Assembly (NCBI RefSeq): GCF_025766255.1
Contig: NW_026516669.1
Location: 496,001 to 560,000, forward strand
Reading direction: 5' to 3'
DNA from: Zychaea mexicana
Taxonomy: Eukaryota > Mucoromycota > Mucoromycetes > Mucorales > Lichtheimiaceae
DNA length: 64,000 nucleotides
Of this stretch, positions 33,736 through 47,114 are shown piece after piece. The position numbers were made by a program, and so were the translations under genes. Position 1 is the first letter of the stretch. The number at the start of each line of letters is the position of its first letter. The notes under the pieces are model-generated. The model worked only from the letters and a program-made list of their open reading frames with translations, ran no database searches and had not been told where the DNA came from.

Positions 33736-36429
33736 ATGGAAGATAAAGGTACGGCATACAACTTGGTTTTGCGATCAACACGTCCATGCAATAACGTTCT
33801 AATTATTTTGCTGTAGTCGAATGCCCTATTTGCAAACAGAGAATTCCCTCTAGAGAAATCAACGCTCACATTGATGCAAACTGTCCTTCTACAGCAACCA
33901 CCACCACCACAGAGGCAGCCGCTGCCACTTCGACGCCTGCCACTCCAACTAAAACGCCAGTAGCTTCTAGTCCTGAACGAAGTCCAGTCAGGCTTCCCAC
34001 ACAACAATCTCGGCTGAATTTTGCTCAGCCGTCTGAAAAGTCTTCAGAAAGCAAATCACCAGCACATATTAGAACAAGTCCCTCCCAGGTACACATGCAT
34101 AAAGCCTGACTTAAGTCCTGCTCTTATTGTTTCCATTCTCACTCTTGTCAAATTAGCCATCCAGAATGGCACCCCTATTCAGCAAGCGACCTGAACCTAC
34201 GCATAATACATCCGGCAGCACTGTACAGCCCTCGCAACAACCCAAAATACAGCCTCAGCCTAGTCGCAGTAACGAACTGAAACGCCCTACAACGACTGCG
34301 ATGAGCACCCGTCCCGAACCACCAAAACGAGTCAGAAGAGACGCTGCTCTGGAATCTATGCCGCTCGCTGCCAAAGGTATATATTCCCTCTTTCTCTTCT
34401 GCCATCACTGCATACAGGCACGAGATATATATGTTACTTATGATTTATGCAGTGAGACCAGTGTCCTTATCCGAGTTTGTCGGGCAAGAAGAACTTCTTG
34501 GCGATAAAGGGGTTTTACGAGCGCTTATGCAGTCAGATCGGATTCCGTCTATGATTCTTTGGTATGTCCTTCAATTCTGCTAACAGTGAACGGTACTCAT
34601 CACCAACTCTATCATGTCAAAGGGGTCCACCTGGCTGTGGTAAAACCACAGTGGCAAGGATAATTTCGAAAACGACAAAATCTCGGTTTATTGAGCTCAG
34701 CGCTACCAGCCATGGAGCCGCAGATGTGAAAAAAGCATTTGAAGAAGCACGCGGTCACTTATCTTTAACGGGACAAAAAACTATCATCTTCATAGACGAG
34801 ATTCACAGGTACTTATATGGCTCCCCCTAGCTAGCAAATCGGCAGGAATTGACATCAACAACTTTTGTCTTATGCCAGATTTACAAAAGCACAACAAGAT
34901 CTGTTTCTTCCATACGTTGAGCAAGGCACCATCCATCTAATTGGTGCTACTACAGAAAATCCGAGGTACTGATCCAGCTATTGGTAACTGTTAGCAGCTG
35001 AAAGACATTCATTTATTAACGATTGCGCAATCCAGTTTTAAAGTCAATTCTGCCTTGTTATCACGGTGTCGTGTCTTTGTGTTAAAACGGTTGAGTGAAG
35101 AGCATCTGACCGGCATCTTGTCGAGAGCGGTACAACACTGGCGAAGTGATGGGAATATTGAAGCAAGAGATGGAAACGACGCGATAGACGAAGAAGAGCC
35201 AAAGGCATTATCCATGTTAGCAGTATACAGCGATGGTGATGGTATGCATACCGACTTTGTCAGAGTTATCAATGCGTATATTGATCCTTACATTATGTAG
35301 CACGAAATGCATTGAATACGCTCGAAATTGCGTTGAGTATATTGCCTTCGAAATCGACGCCACTCCAGGTAGAAACAGTTAAAGGTGAGAAAGGATCCTG
35401 GTCTAAATAATTTTCAAAGCTATTTACTGATTAAAGTATGTATCTAGGTGCATTTCAAAAATCACATTTGTTATACGATCGAAACGGTGAGGAACACTAT
35501 AATATAATTAGTGCATTACATAAAAGTATTCGTGGAAGGTATGTCTTGCCTATTGGTTTCTGCAAGAGATTGTGTCATAGTAGCTGACAAGTTTAATACA
35601 GCGATGCAGATGCAGCTTTATACTGGTTAGGTAATATCATGCTATGCAATACACGGAAACATAAATATCAAATTTGTTGCTCACAGTCTAAAATTTATCA
35701 TACAGCGCGGATGCTGGAAGCTGGTGAAGATCCCCTTTACGTCGCTCGACGGCTGGTACGATGTGCAAGTGAAGATATTGGATTAGCAGACAACGCAGCA
35801 TTACCATTGGTAAACTCATACTTGAACGTATTTGAAGAAGGGATGTCTTGGTCTCGGTACTCGCTCACTCTAACACTTGCTTACAGGCTGTTTCAGCATA
35901 TCAAGCATGCGAAAAAATCGGAATGCCAGAATGCGATACTATTTTGGGTAAATGACAACTTATTATGTTACTGTGACTAAGTTGTACTTTGATACTAACT
36001 ATACAGTGGATCGACAGCGCATCTGGTGACTTATTTAGCAGAAACGAAAAAGAGTGTTAGGACTTACAAAGCATACAACATGGTACGGTAATATCAGATA
36101 TAGATGATGTTTCCTTTTTATAAAAAATTGTTGCTGATTTAATATATACAATTAGGCAAAAGCGACTGTTCGACAACAGCCAAACTATCCAGTTCCTTTA
36201 CATATCCGTAATGCACCAACTAAGCTAATGAAGGTAAATGAGGAAACATCAAGAAGAAGAGAAAAGGTGGTGATGATGAAGATCAATTGATTTCTAATAT
36301 CGTGGCTGATGTAACCAGGATATTGGGTATGGGGATGGATACAAATACAATCCTGATTACGATGAGCCAGTAGACCAATTCTACATGCCGGATGAATTGA
36401 GTGATGCAAAGTTTCTCGATGCACAATAA
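33736..36429 (+). CDS. MGS1: Mgs1/WRNIP1 AAA+ ATPase with UBZ finger
   Basis: Replication-fork protein that binds ubiquitinated PCNA and polymerase delta. Fifteen exons close in phase, starting with a 13-nt first exon (33736-33748) and ending 36319-36429; 571 aa. The UBZ4-like finger has C7-x2-C10, H22 and C27 ([25 protein letters not shown], spacing H-x4-C rather than the usual H-x3-C). A Ser/Thr/Pro-rich linker follows. The AAA+ core has FVGQEELLG, Walker A GPPGCGKT (206-213), Walker B FIDEIHR (D263, E264), sensor GATTENPS, then the C-terminal cluster with [15 protein letters not shown] sequence, [25 protein letters not shown] and the end [16 protein letters not shown]. Convergent with MED11; the coding ends are 15 bp apart. 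Confidence 0.95.
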
Positions 36430-36444
36430 AATGAGGAAAGCATC

Positions 36445-37058
36445 TTATTTGCGGCGATGTTCTTCAGCAATCCGCTTCAACTCTTGTACGCGTTGATGGA
36501 TCATTTCTACTGCTGCTGTCCACACTTCTAACTCCTTTTGCTCTCCAGAAACAGATTCCCGGAAAGGAATACTTCTTGTCGCATTCATGGCAATACTGCC
36601 ACTTTTTCGTAGATAGTGTGTGTTGCTTCGCAAGGACAGTTGGATATCCTGTGTAATTAGTGTAATTAATAGAGATAATTTTGTGTGTCAGTTCGATATG
36701 AATTGTCAGTTTGTGTGTTATTCCTGCCGCTGTCGTGAACATACGTTAACAAGTGTGAAGTATCGTGCTGCTAATTCTCGAAATGCAACAACCTCGTTTC
36801 GAACAACCTGATCGGCATCCTGATCTTGAGGCGAATCGTCGCAAAGTATAGCCATAGCGTCGCCAGCGCTTTCAACCAAAAGCACTAGTTTCTGCAAATT
36901 CAGGAACGTCGCGATCATAATCAGTGGTCGATTTGATAGACCTTCAATGAAATCAGCGTGCACACGCGTACCTTTTCTGCTTCATGCAGATCCTTGATGC
37001 GCAACGTGCTTTCTGCCAGATAACTGGAAATGTCCTGTTCTGGTTGCTGTTGACTCAT
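36445..37058 (-). CDS. MED11: Mediator subunit 11
   Basis: Head-module subunit of the RNA polymerase II Mediator complex. Three exons in phase: 36972-37058, 36745-36891 and 36445-36648, giving 145 aa. The family pattern is the helix RIKDLHEAEKKLVLLVESAG, in which the first intron falls, followed by RELAARYFTLVN and a C-terminal coiled helix (VWTAAVEMIHQRVQELKRI). A nearer acceptor candidate (GAAG at 36943) would give a 30-nt intron and a stop, so the TTGCAG acceptor at 36892 was chosen. The length is slightly longer than the metazoan protein (about 117). Moderate to good confidence, since Med11 is a small and diverged family. Confidence 0.78.
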
Positions 37059-37451
37059 TTTGAAGATTCAGCGGAGAGAAAAGGAGGAAGGAAACTGTCT
37101 GCTGCTACTAATTTTTATCCCTGCCCTGTCGTTGCCAGGCTAGTGAAGTTGTCTTCCTCTTTTTCTTCTCGAGAATGCTGGACATTATTTCAACATCGCT
37201 TCGATTCCTCGGATACGCAACTCTTCTTCCGTTAAGCATTGTCATTCTTGCCGACCTTGTAATATACGTATACCGACACTGTCAACAAATAATGCACAAG
37301 AACCACAGCATTAAGAACTGCTAGAATCACTCACATGACAAAAAAAGAAGGTACTTTTTCGTCCAAGGTGTTTCTCGAGAACTTGATAAAAAGTGTCTTT
37401 CTTCTTTTAAAGGCTAACACTGTCATAGCTTTCATATCATCCTCGCCCATT
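37059..37451. other. Intergenic, no gene seen
   Basis: Upstream of MED11 and downstream of the methyltransferase-like gene. No ORF, repeat or RNA gene supported. Confidence 0.4.
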
Positions 37452-38859
37452 CTATATTACTTTATACATATGTACTTGACTAATTTCATCTAATTCATCG
37501 TCGTTCAACTCATCCTGGAACCACTGGCCTTCATAATCGAGTTTGACCTCCTTTACCCAACCACGCATCAATTTGATAGCGGGTAATCCGGCTTCCTTGA
37601 GCTGCTCCTGGAGAGATGGCAATGTGACCAACAACAGTCCTTTCCGCTTCATCGTTTCTGCTCGAATAAACTTCCATATCTCCTGTTGCACTGTCAGTTC
37701 ATTAAAGAATTGAAAGACATTGTTCATGATAACCACGTCTGCTTGCTTGTTTATAAGCTCAGGCACTTGTTGGATGTCCTTGCAAACGATCTGGTATTTT
37801 TATGTTATATACGTTAAATGCCCATCCCTTGTGCGTATTATGTAATTTGTTCATTACCTCTATACGATCACCCATCTTGTACTTTTTAACCATATCTTGC
37901 TGCAGCTTGCAAAACCACTCATTAAGCTCGACGCCGATCAATTTACGTGCTTGAGTGAACAAGTAGCCCTGCATATCCATATTCGTTACAACCAGTTTTT
38001 CGTATTAGGCTCACATTCTTGTTTGAAAAATAACCTTACAGAGTATAACACAGCACCCAATCGAGATCCAATATCCACAATCACTTTATCCTTGACTTTG
38101 TTGGCAAGTGCCACCTGGTATAAGAACTGCAACTGCATGACAGAGGCTGAATGCGAGATAAAATCTATATTGGCGAGAAAATTAGCTTTTTTTTGCCTCC
38201 CTAAGGTTGATACTATGCAGTACTTACTCAGTGGCTTGACATTTCTCGATTTGCAGTCTAAGCAATAGTTTCGCGACAGCTTTCCTTTGTCACAAAGATC
38301 ATCCACATCGTCTTCCGTAAATAAAAAGCCATCAACATGTACAGTGTTTTGCTCGGTGTAATCGGAAAACTAATAATATTGAATCCAACATCACTCGATA
38401 GTTAGTATATTTTTCCATTTGATTTACTGACAAAACTCGCGTACATCCTTAGTATCTGGAATAACGGTTTTCTCGCCGGGTGCTTCAGCTGAAATAGGAA
38501 CACGCGATCGTAGATCCTTGACGATGCGGCCAAGTTTCTGCATTTTGTAATCGTTTACTGGTTGGAATTGACCATTATCGTCCTTCTCATATTCAATGTC
38601 TTCGTAATCATCGTCGTGGCTTTTGTGTAATTGTCGGTGATATTCCTCTGTTGATATTGTTACAAACAGTAAACAATGACCTGTCAACAGTTGCCTTGGA
38701 AACCACTTTCTTTCTTGTAATTTGAGCTAAAAAAGTACCTAGTGCCGATCGGGCAAACGAATCAAATTCATGGAGCTGTGAATCGTCAAGTTTCGAAATT
38801 AACGCGAGAAAAGAGTCCTTTGTAGACTCTAATGCCTTTGATCTGTCGTCGCTTGACAT
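37452..38859 (-). CDS. Class I SAM methyltransferase-like protein
   Basis: Six exons in phase: 38739-38859, 38445-38647, 38228-38369, 38040-38164, 37858-37968 and 37452-37790; 346 aa. The third intron candidate was set by phase (AAGGAT|GTACGC) and contains a TACTAAC branch site. The N-terminal third is helical and charged with an acidic patch (HDDDYEDIEYEKDDNG). A short Cys pair (NYCLDCKS) precedes the methyltransferase fold: motif I VIVDIGSRLGAVLYS, then a motif II-like GVELNEWF, motif IV-like VVIMNNVFQFF and GLLLVTLPSL. The glycine-rich loop has one G fewer than the usual DxGxGxG. Substrate unknown; I do not recognise a named orthologue. Start chosen as the ATG before SSDDRSKALEST. Confidence 0.75.
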
Positions 38860-39326
38860 TGTGTGAAAGATGGATATAATTTTCTTCTGCTGGAACTGAA
38901 AAGTCATTTGTTTCACAGATGATGCCACCCACTCTTACTGCTGGAAAACGTTTATGCAAGCCAGATAATACACAGTGCACTACTCGATATGTCATAGAGG
39001 TTGTTCTTGGTTGCTTTCCAACACGTATTCCAGGGGCCAATTGCTGGTACTCTAGTCCCAATACTAGAAGCTAGTACAGTTTAGTAAAGTAGTAACTTCA
39101 ACAAATATGACCTGCGATCATTATGCTTCCATGGAAAGCAGAGCCGCCAGAAGAGAGCTGGCTTAATCTGGGAAAGGCTATCGGATTGATCTTTACCCGT
39201 TACCGGCATGCATGGTGGCACCCATGAGAATTAGCCTTTTGTAACACATTTTATAATTAAAGGCTGGTACACTTGCATAAAACCTGGAACTTCTCTTCCA
39301 CGTTTACATTATTTAGCGCTATCATC
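38860..39326. other. Divergent intergenic region
   Basis: A minus-strand open frame reaches 39061 (with PGIRVGKQPRTT and similar), overlapping the methyltransferase start in another frame. It shows no domain pattern and is probably chance. Otherwise promoter DNA for two divergent genes. Confidence 0.4.
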
Positions 39327-39764
39327 ATGTCTTCTGTTGTGCCACATTACGTTCACTCCGTTGCCTCAGTCGCAAACGGCATTTTTGCGGGTCTAGGGTT
39401 GACGATCAGCACTATTTCGATACTTACATTACGCGTTGCGGGAAACCCTGTTGTCAGCTGGGTTACCACCTACAAAAGTGGATCCGTGATTGCCGTCTCG
39501 TCCATATTCGCCTCTTCCACTGCGCATTTTTACACGTACTAACTAACCAAGAGTCATCGCGCGCTTTACTGTGGCATCTTGTCGCTAGTTAACTTTCCGT
39601 ATACTGTAATTTTTATGATGCGTAATAACAACCGTTTGGAAGCACTCAACAAGGATCCCGCACACGACAAGAAACAGGTTGTGTCTCTGATCGAAGAGTG
39701 GAGCAAACTCCAAAGGTTTCGTACGGCTGCTGGTATTGCAGCATTTGCATTAACAGTCTTTTAG
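39327..39764 (+). pseudogene. DUF1772-family membrane protein with in-frame TAA
   Basis: Single-exon gene whose reading frame continues through a stop. Codons 1-71 run from ATG 39327 (SVVPHYVHSVASVANGIFAG, then LRVAGNPVVSWVTTYKSG) to TAA at 39540-39542. The same frame then stays open for 73 more codons with the expected second half (YCGILSLVNFPYTVIFMM, NNNRLEAL, then EEWSKLQRFRTAAGIAAF) to a final stop at 39764. The joined length, about 145 residues, and the two halves fit DUF1772 (anthrone oxygenase-like four-helix membrane proteins). The stop is followed by CTA, a context known to favour readthrough after UGA. No intron can remove it: the only GT..AG pair spans 16 nt and breaks frame. Either a nonsense-mutated gene, readthrough or a sequence error. 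Confidence 0.72.
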
Positions 39765-39814
39765 ATAGTATACAGTATATACAAATTCTCAGACGTACAT
39801 AAATAAAATACTCT

Positions 39815-42083
39815 TTATTTCTTCTGCATTTGTTCCGCTGCCATTTGGAAAACATTGGGCTGGTTGAATTTTTCGGTAGTTTTCTTCTTAACCTTCTTGA
39901 TCTTGCCACGATCGTATTCTTGGTCATACGCGTCCAGCCGCTTCCGCTTTGCCTTGGTCTTTTTAAGCGCCTTTAATCGCTCCTTTTCATTCACCACGCT
40001 ACCCGTGTCTTCTTCATCCCAACGTGCAACGTTTTCCGAGAACTGTGGATGCTGTGATTTTGAAAGTAAAATTTGCTTAGCTTGTGCACTAGATCCTGAC
40101 GATTCTTCGAGTTCTATCAATGCGTCCAGTTTGCTTCTCTTGGTATCCATTTTATCGTCGTGGCTCACAATAACAGCACGTGGATTGTCAGCTACTGGTC
40201 TCGCTACTACAGTATCCACACCATCGTCTTCTTTGTCATCGGCGTATTCATCTTCCTCCTCCTTCTTTTCACCGTTTTCACCAACCGAGATTACTGAATT
40301 ATCCACGGTTTCCGGTGCAATAACCTCTTGTTCTTCCGCTTGCCTTTCGAATGGCTCAGCTACAAATTTGGTGGCTTTCAACCCCTTTGTTATTTGCTTC
40401 TTTGACTTGGTCTGCTGCTGCTGCTTGCTCTTTTGTTGCTTTTTGAGAGGCTCTGCGGTATAGAAAAGCATGTGAGGCTTCTGGTCAAGTACCCGCTTGA
40501 CGCTAGCTTGTTGAACCTGTATCACAAAAACAGCCACAATTGCCATTAATAGCAGCCACTTTTTTTCCCTACTGATCCCCCGGCGCATATGTAACTTACC
40601 GAATCGCCGTCAAAGCAATGCCACTGTCCGTTGGGTGCTTTGACGTAAGCAACATGATGACCACCCAATAAAGAAGTCCCTTGGTGGACAATAATGGCAT
40701 TGAGATGGTATATGTGTTCGACGTTTTCTTTCTCGGTTTCGGATATGTAACGTTGAATATCAAATGTTTCGCTGAATTTGACGTTTTTATCATTCTTTTT
40801 TCCATGCTCGAGTCGGTTTAAATGGATAGTGAGCACTTTAGGCGTACGGTACATTGACAATTTCCTCCGTCCCGAGCTTTCGCTCTCGCAGCTATTCACA
40901 GAATATCATGATTTTGTTGAGTTAGCAGTTTTACTTAACCAACAGCACGTTGCCATGCTCACGCTGCCATGCTTAATAGATACCTTGGGCAAAGATGCAA
41001 ATTTGCTTGATGTTCTTTTAATCTTTGAGACAGGCATTTTTCCATTGTGTTGCTCTTTGTAATATCACCGGTGATGTTTAAAAATGGTTCATATGTGTTT
41101 GCTTCTTTCTTGCAGGCATCGCATACATATTTATCTTGCATGTACCCACCAAACATTTGGTGTAATGCAGTGGTTTCCTGTATCCGCTTATCAGGAGAGC
41201 TAGATTAATCGAATTAAATATTAATGGAACTGCCTACAGAGAAAAGGCGTTCTTCTTCGTTTAGTGAAAATGAGAATAGTCACCTTTTTTCAGAAAGTAG
41301 TGATTTTTGGATTTGTTTCATCATATACTCCCACACCATATATGCATTGCTTGATGTCTGACTTTCCATTTCTATAAAGAATGCTATCAGTCTTTCATCT
41401 CAATTTTATACGGTTGACATCCCCATGAGGGAAAACCTACGTTTCAATTGACCAACAAAATAGCGAGGGCTTACAGCTCCTATGTTTTGCTTAAAACATT
41501 GCGAGACATGCTCCTCTAATGCACATACAAAGCAGTAATCTTGCATAATGCCTAGGAGAGTGATAAATGTTGTCAGTTCCCACAATTTACGGGCTTTTCG
41601 CTTTCCGAGAATGGTTACTACCCTTCGATATAAAATAATCAACTTACAGTTGTTGCCATGGTACCTTGCAAACAAGTAGTTTGCAAAAATGGGTGTATAT
41701 GTCAACACTTGAAGAACAGCGTTCAGTGCAGACATTCGTCCCAGATCGTCAGTCAGACCCGCACCGACTGCCCGAATGGACGACCAATTGACATTGAGCT
41801 TGTCTTTGCTAAAGAGCATCTTTTCGGGTCGCTCAAAGCCATTAGCATCCACTAGTTCTAGCTGGTCCGTGTCGGGATCGTTCGCAAATTCAGACTGGAT
41901 CTTGCGATCGGTGGTGTTGATCGGTGCATACTTTCGTTTGAACAGTTCGAGTTTCTCGTCAACATAACGTGATTTTCGAAATTTAATTGCACGATTCAGT
42001 AGTGTATTTAGTGTATTTCGTTGGAGTAGTGCGTTGCTACTGTTCAGGATCTGATCTGTTTTCTTTTGCGCAGTCGTTGCCAT
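39815..42083 (-). CDS. USP36/Ubp16-type deubiquitinase homologue lacking the catalytic Cys
   Basis: Six exons in phase: 41648-42083, 41441-41551, 41284-41371, 40984-41199, 40600-40891 and 39815-40516; 614 aa. USP order is intact: YTPIFANYLFARYHGNNC, CFVCALEEHV, ALHQMFGGYMQDKYVCDAC, CPSC, PKVLTIHLNRLE, GGHHVAYVK (His362) and HMLFY. The C-terminal WDEEDTG and YDQEYDRGKIKKVKKKT strongly recall nucleolar USP36. The Cys box, normally GNTCFLN, reads GRMSALN: Ser118 replaces the nucleophile (codon TCT at 41730-41732) and the oxyanion Asn and following Phe are also changed. The zinc ligands and His are kept. As read it cannot be a normal cysteine protease, so it may act as a ubiquitin-binding pseudo-enzyme. 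Homology is firm; inactivity is an inference. Confidence 0.9.
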
Positions 42084-42785
42084 TGGTCGACAGGGCAAAT
42101 ATCAAGGTTTGCTTGAAAGAACTTTTTCAACGGTTCGGTGCAGGAGTTGCAAGGCGAGCATATCGTAGCCAATCAGAATGAGAGTTGACAGCTCGTCCAA
42201 TAAAAATCGTGAATAGTACAAAATCTCGACGACCTCGTATATTGGTGGGCCCCAGTGACATTATCTCACGTAGTAGTTGTGATTTGTGGTAATCTAGGAC
42301 CAAACACCCACAGCATACATGAAGACTACTGGAGACACTGCGTAATCTAATATACTATTAGAGTTTTTACTACTTTAGTGTAATAAAACATGACTCCTAC
42401 TATGTACCGAACGTACACCTTATAGATGGATGTCTGCGTGTTGAACAGATGTTGTACTTCCTCTTTTTATAATACTTAAGATTGCGTCTTCACCACTGCA
42501 CTTTTTGGAAGACATTCGCAAGTTCTGTATTGCGCCTTCGAGTCTTGTGATTACAGTTTAATGTTGTAAATTACTCTTAGTTGTTTCGAAACTTCGTTTC
42601 AGACACCAATTTTTGTATAGCAATTTCCATCTATATGATAACAAAATGCGGTGTCTGGCTGTGACAATATCAATCAGTGTATTTTGGAGTAAATGGCAAA
42701 GAACAAACAGTTTTTATTATACACATATGATACTACAACATTCTAATTATATTGACACGCTATCCGCAGTGGCATTCTGATTAGC
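42084..42785. other. Intergenic, no gene seen
   Basis: AT-rich, about 0.7 kb between two minus-strand loci. No supported ORF; presumably the USP36-like promoter and the 3' flank of the broken dehydrogenase. Confidence 0.4.
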
Positions 42786-44724
42786 TTATACTTTAAACTT
42801 GGCACCCATAAAAGCACCTACTTTCGTAGCCTATATGTATGACGAGAGAAAATAAGTAAAAGATACATCTTTGTGTGTATATTGAAGGAGCATTATTACA
42901 ACGTTTTTAGCTAATCATACCTGTCGTACACCTAAATCTAACATGATTTCTTCAGAACCGCCAGAAATAGCGTATGCACGGACTTCACGGTATAGTCGTT
43001 CTATCTTTTCACCTTGACCACCACGACTGTATGCTACTCATGTGGTGAAGCTTGCTTCAAGAGCGATGCTGCATCCTTCATGGACTCTTCGATGCAAACA
43101 CGGGCGAAACGGTTGGCCTGGACAATGATTCCCATTCGCTCGCTGTTGAAGTTGCTATAAAATAATGAGAGTAAAGAGTAAAATTATCGCACTATTCTCG
43201 GTCGCCGCTTGTTGATACATAAGCATCCTCTTCTAAAACATTTCATTTACAACATGATGTACTTAAATCCACGATCTTGTTTGCCGATCAAATTCTCCTT
43301 TGGAGCCTAGACATCCTCAAACGTAACATAGGCTGTACCAGAGGGCCAGACATCAGAGCAGTTTAATTGGCGGGCGGTGACACCAGGCATGCTACGTTCA
43401 ACCGACAAGAACAAAATACCGTCGAAATTAGGTTCACCAGTACGGCAGGCAACGGTAAAGTAATCTGCATAGACACCATTGGTGATCCACTGTGGAAAAT
43501 GATGATTATCTTTGTGAGAATCTGCTCTTCCGTTGTGTACATTATCAACGAAGCAAACAATATGGAAAGTCATGCTGTTTACCTTTTTTACACCGTTTGA
43601 AATGAAGTGATTACTGTACCCATACCCTTGGCTTCAGTCTGCAAGTTGGCCACGCCAGAACCGCCAGAGGGCTCTGTGACACACAAACAAATGTTCTTGG
43701 TGCCAGCCAAACAGTTATTGACTACCTTCTTTTTCAAGTAATCAGAGCCAATGTTGACGACAGGTGGCAAACCAATACCCAAACCACCGCACAGAGCCCA
43801 GGTCACCTATGGAAAAAGCCGGTCAATATTTGGCTGTTTGACGTACACATGTAATCACAATGCTAGACGACTTACACCGCCAGAGCCACACCGAGAAAGC
43901 TCATCAAAGACGATAAGGCGATGGAAAGGATCAGTCCTTGGGTTTAACACCACCGGGTAATTCATAGGGATAAAGCTCGTTTGGAATGTTGTGTGCAATA
44001 GCACCTAGAATACCGACCTTGGCTGCCTTAACAAAAGCATCACGAGAAAGCTTTTTTGCTTCATCCCATTCGTGACAGAAGAATTGATTTTCTTAATCGA
44101 CAAAATTGCGCACGGCCTTACGGACAGCACGATGAGAATCGTTATAGTAAGGGCTGTACCAATTTTGATACCTAAATGAGTACTATAAAGACCACAATAA
44201 CCGGAAAACATGTTTGATTATAAACACGAGGTTCGATTACTGATAGAAACATGGTACTTACCACATGGGATCAACCAAATGGCACCATATCATCTCACCG
44301 GATGTTTCGCCAACAGTGAATGGAGGCTTGTCTTCATTTTCTTCTTATTCCTGCCGAGCCTCTTATTCGCCAGAGCCAACCTCACCGATAAGATAGTTCA
44401 CAGCAATCTTTTCAAGCACGGAAGCATTATGGAACGACTCGAACTTCTTGGTTGCATCGGTACCAGATGCCTTTAAAAGGACCTTTTTACCACCTAAGAC
44501 ATATTTATCACAGTTTAGTGCGGATGCGCATCACTTGTTGCATGATACACATGTTCATTCGATATCATAATGTTTTCTCAGAATAGATCTACGTTACCTG
44601 GATGTTCGTAAAGTGTAAGTTCGCGAGGGAAGTCTAATTGAGAAATAGGCGGTTTTGTTGTTCCTTACCAATCGCCGGCAGTATTATGCTTTGCAACTTC
44701 CTTAACAGTGAACTTCCTGGATAT
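42786..44724 (-). pseudogene. Cytochrome b5-acyl-CoA dehydrogenase fusion, multiply broken
   Basis: Remains of a fungal acyl-CoA dehydrogenase with an N-terminal cytochrome b5 domain, likely for fatty-acid oxidation. Homology runs in order. Cytochrome b5: KFTVKEVAKHNTAGDW, LYEHPG, GKKVLLKASGTDATKKF. Dehydrogenase: HRLIVFDELSRCGSGG, WALCGGLGIGLPPVV, CLCVTEPSGGSGVANL, WITNGVYADYFTVACRTG, APKENLIGKQDRGFKYIM, NSERMGIIVQANRFAR, RGGQGEKIERLYREVRAYA, SGGSEEIMLDLGVRQ, and the end at TAA 42786. Lesions: start codon is ATA (44722-44724); in-frame TAA at 44363, 44345 and 44093; TAG at 43307; frameshifts near 43935, 43615 and 43040; and a missing segment of roughly 100 residues before the C-terminal block. 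Splice sites are still good, so decay looks recent. Confidence 0.9.
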
Positions 44725-45092
44725 GTTAAGGTTATGGAAAAGATTGCTGTTGCGTCTCAAAGACCGTTTTAAAATAAGGGGAGAAACGATGAAAGATGGC
44801 ACATGAATAAAAAATGTCACTGATCTCAGCGCTTGTTCAAAAAGAGTTCTCCACGTGAAATTTTCTCCACCCATTTGTGTATCCAGGTAACCACAGGCAC
44901 ACAATTAGTTGCGATGGTGACATAAAGAAGAGGAACGGTATTTCATTCAAAACGCATTTTTTCTAATATAGTACATGCAAACGCGGAACAGAGAGATAGA
45001 GAAGTTGTTTGTGAGGAAAAGAAAGATACGAACAAGAGAGAAAAAGAATTAAGAGACGATGAACGGGTGAAGGGAAATGATGAAGCAGTTAT

Positions 45093-47114
<2,022 letters not shown>

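Noticed and set aside
36943..36971. 30-nt intron in MED11
   Set aside because: The near acceptor breaks the frame and meets a stop. The TTGCAG at 36892 gives an 80-nt intron with the right phase and restores the Med11 helix.
38786..39061. 91-codon minus-strand ORF upstream of the methyltransferase
   Set aside because: Overlaps the first exon of the methyltransferase in another frame and has no conserved pattern.
42786..44724. TAA/TAG read as glutamine (altered genetic code)
   Set aside because: URA2, UBP14, MGS1, CSN9 and others end normally at TAA or TAG where their families end, and the dehydrogenase also has frameshifts and a deletion. Decay explains it better.
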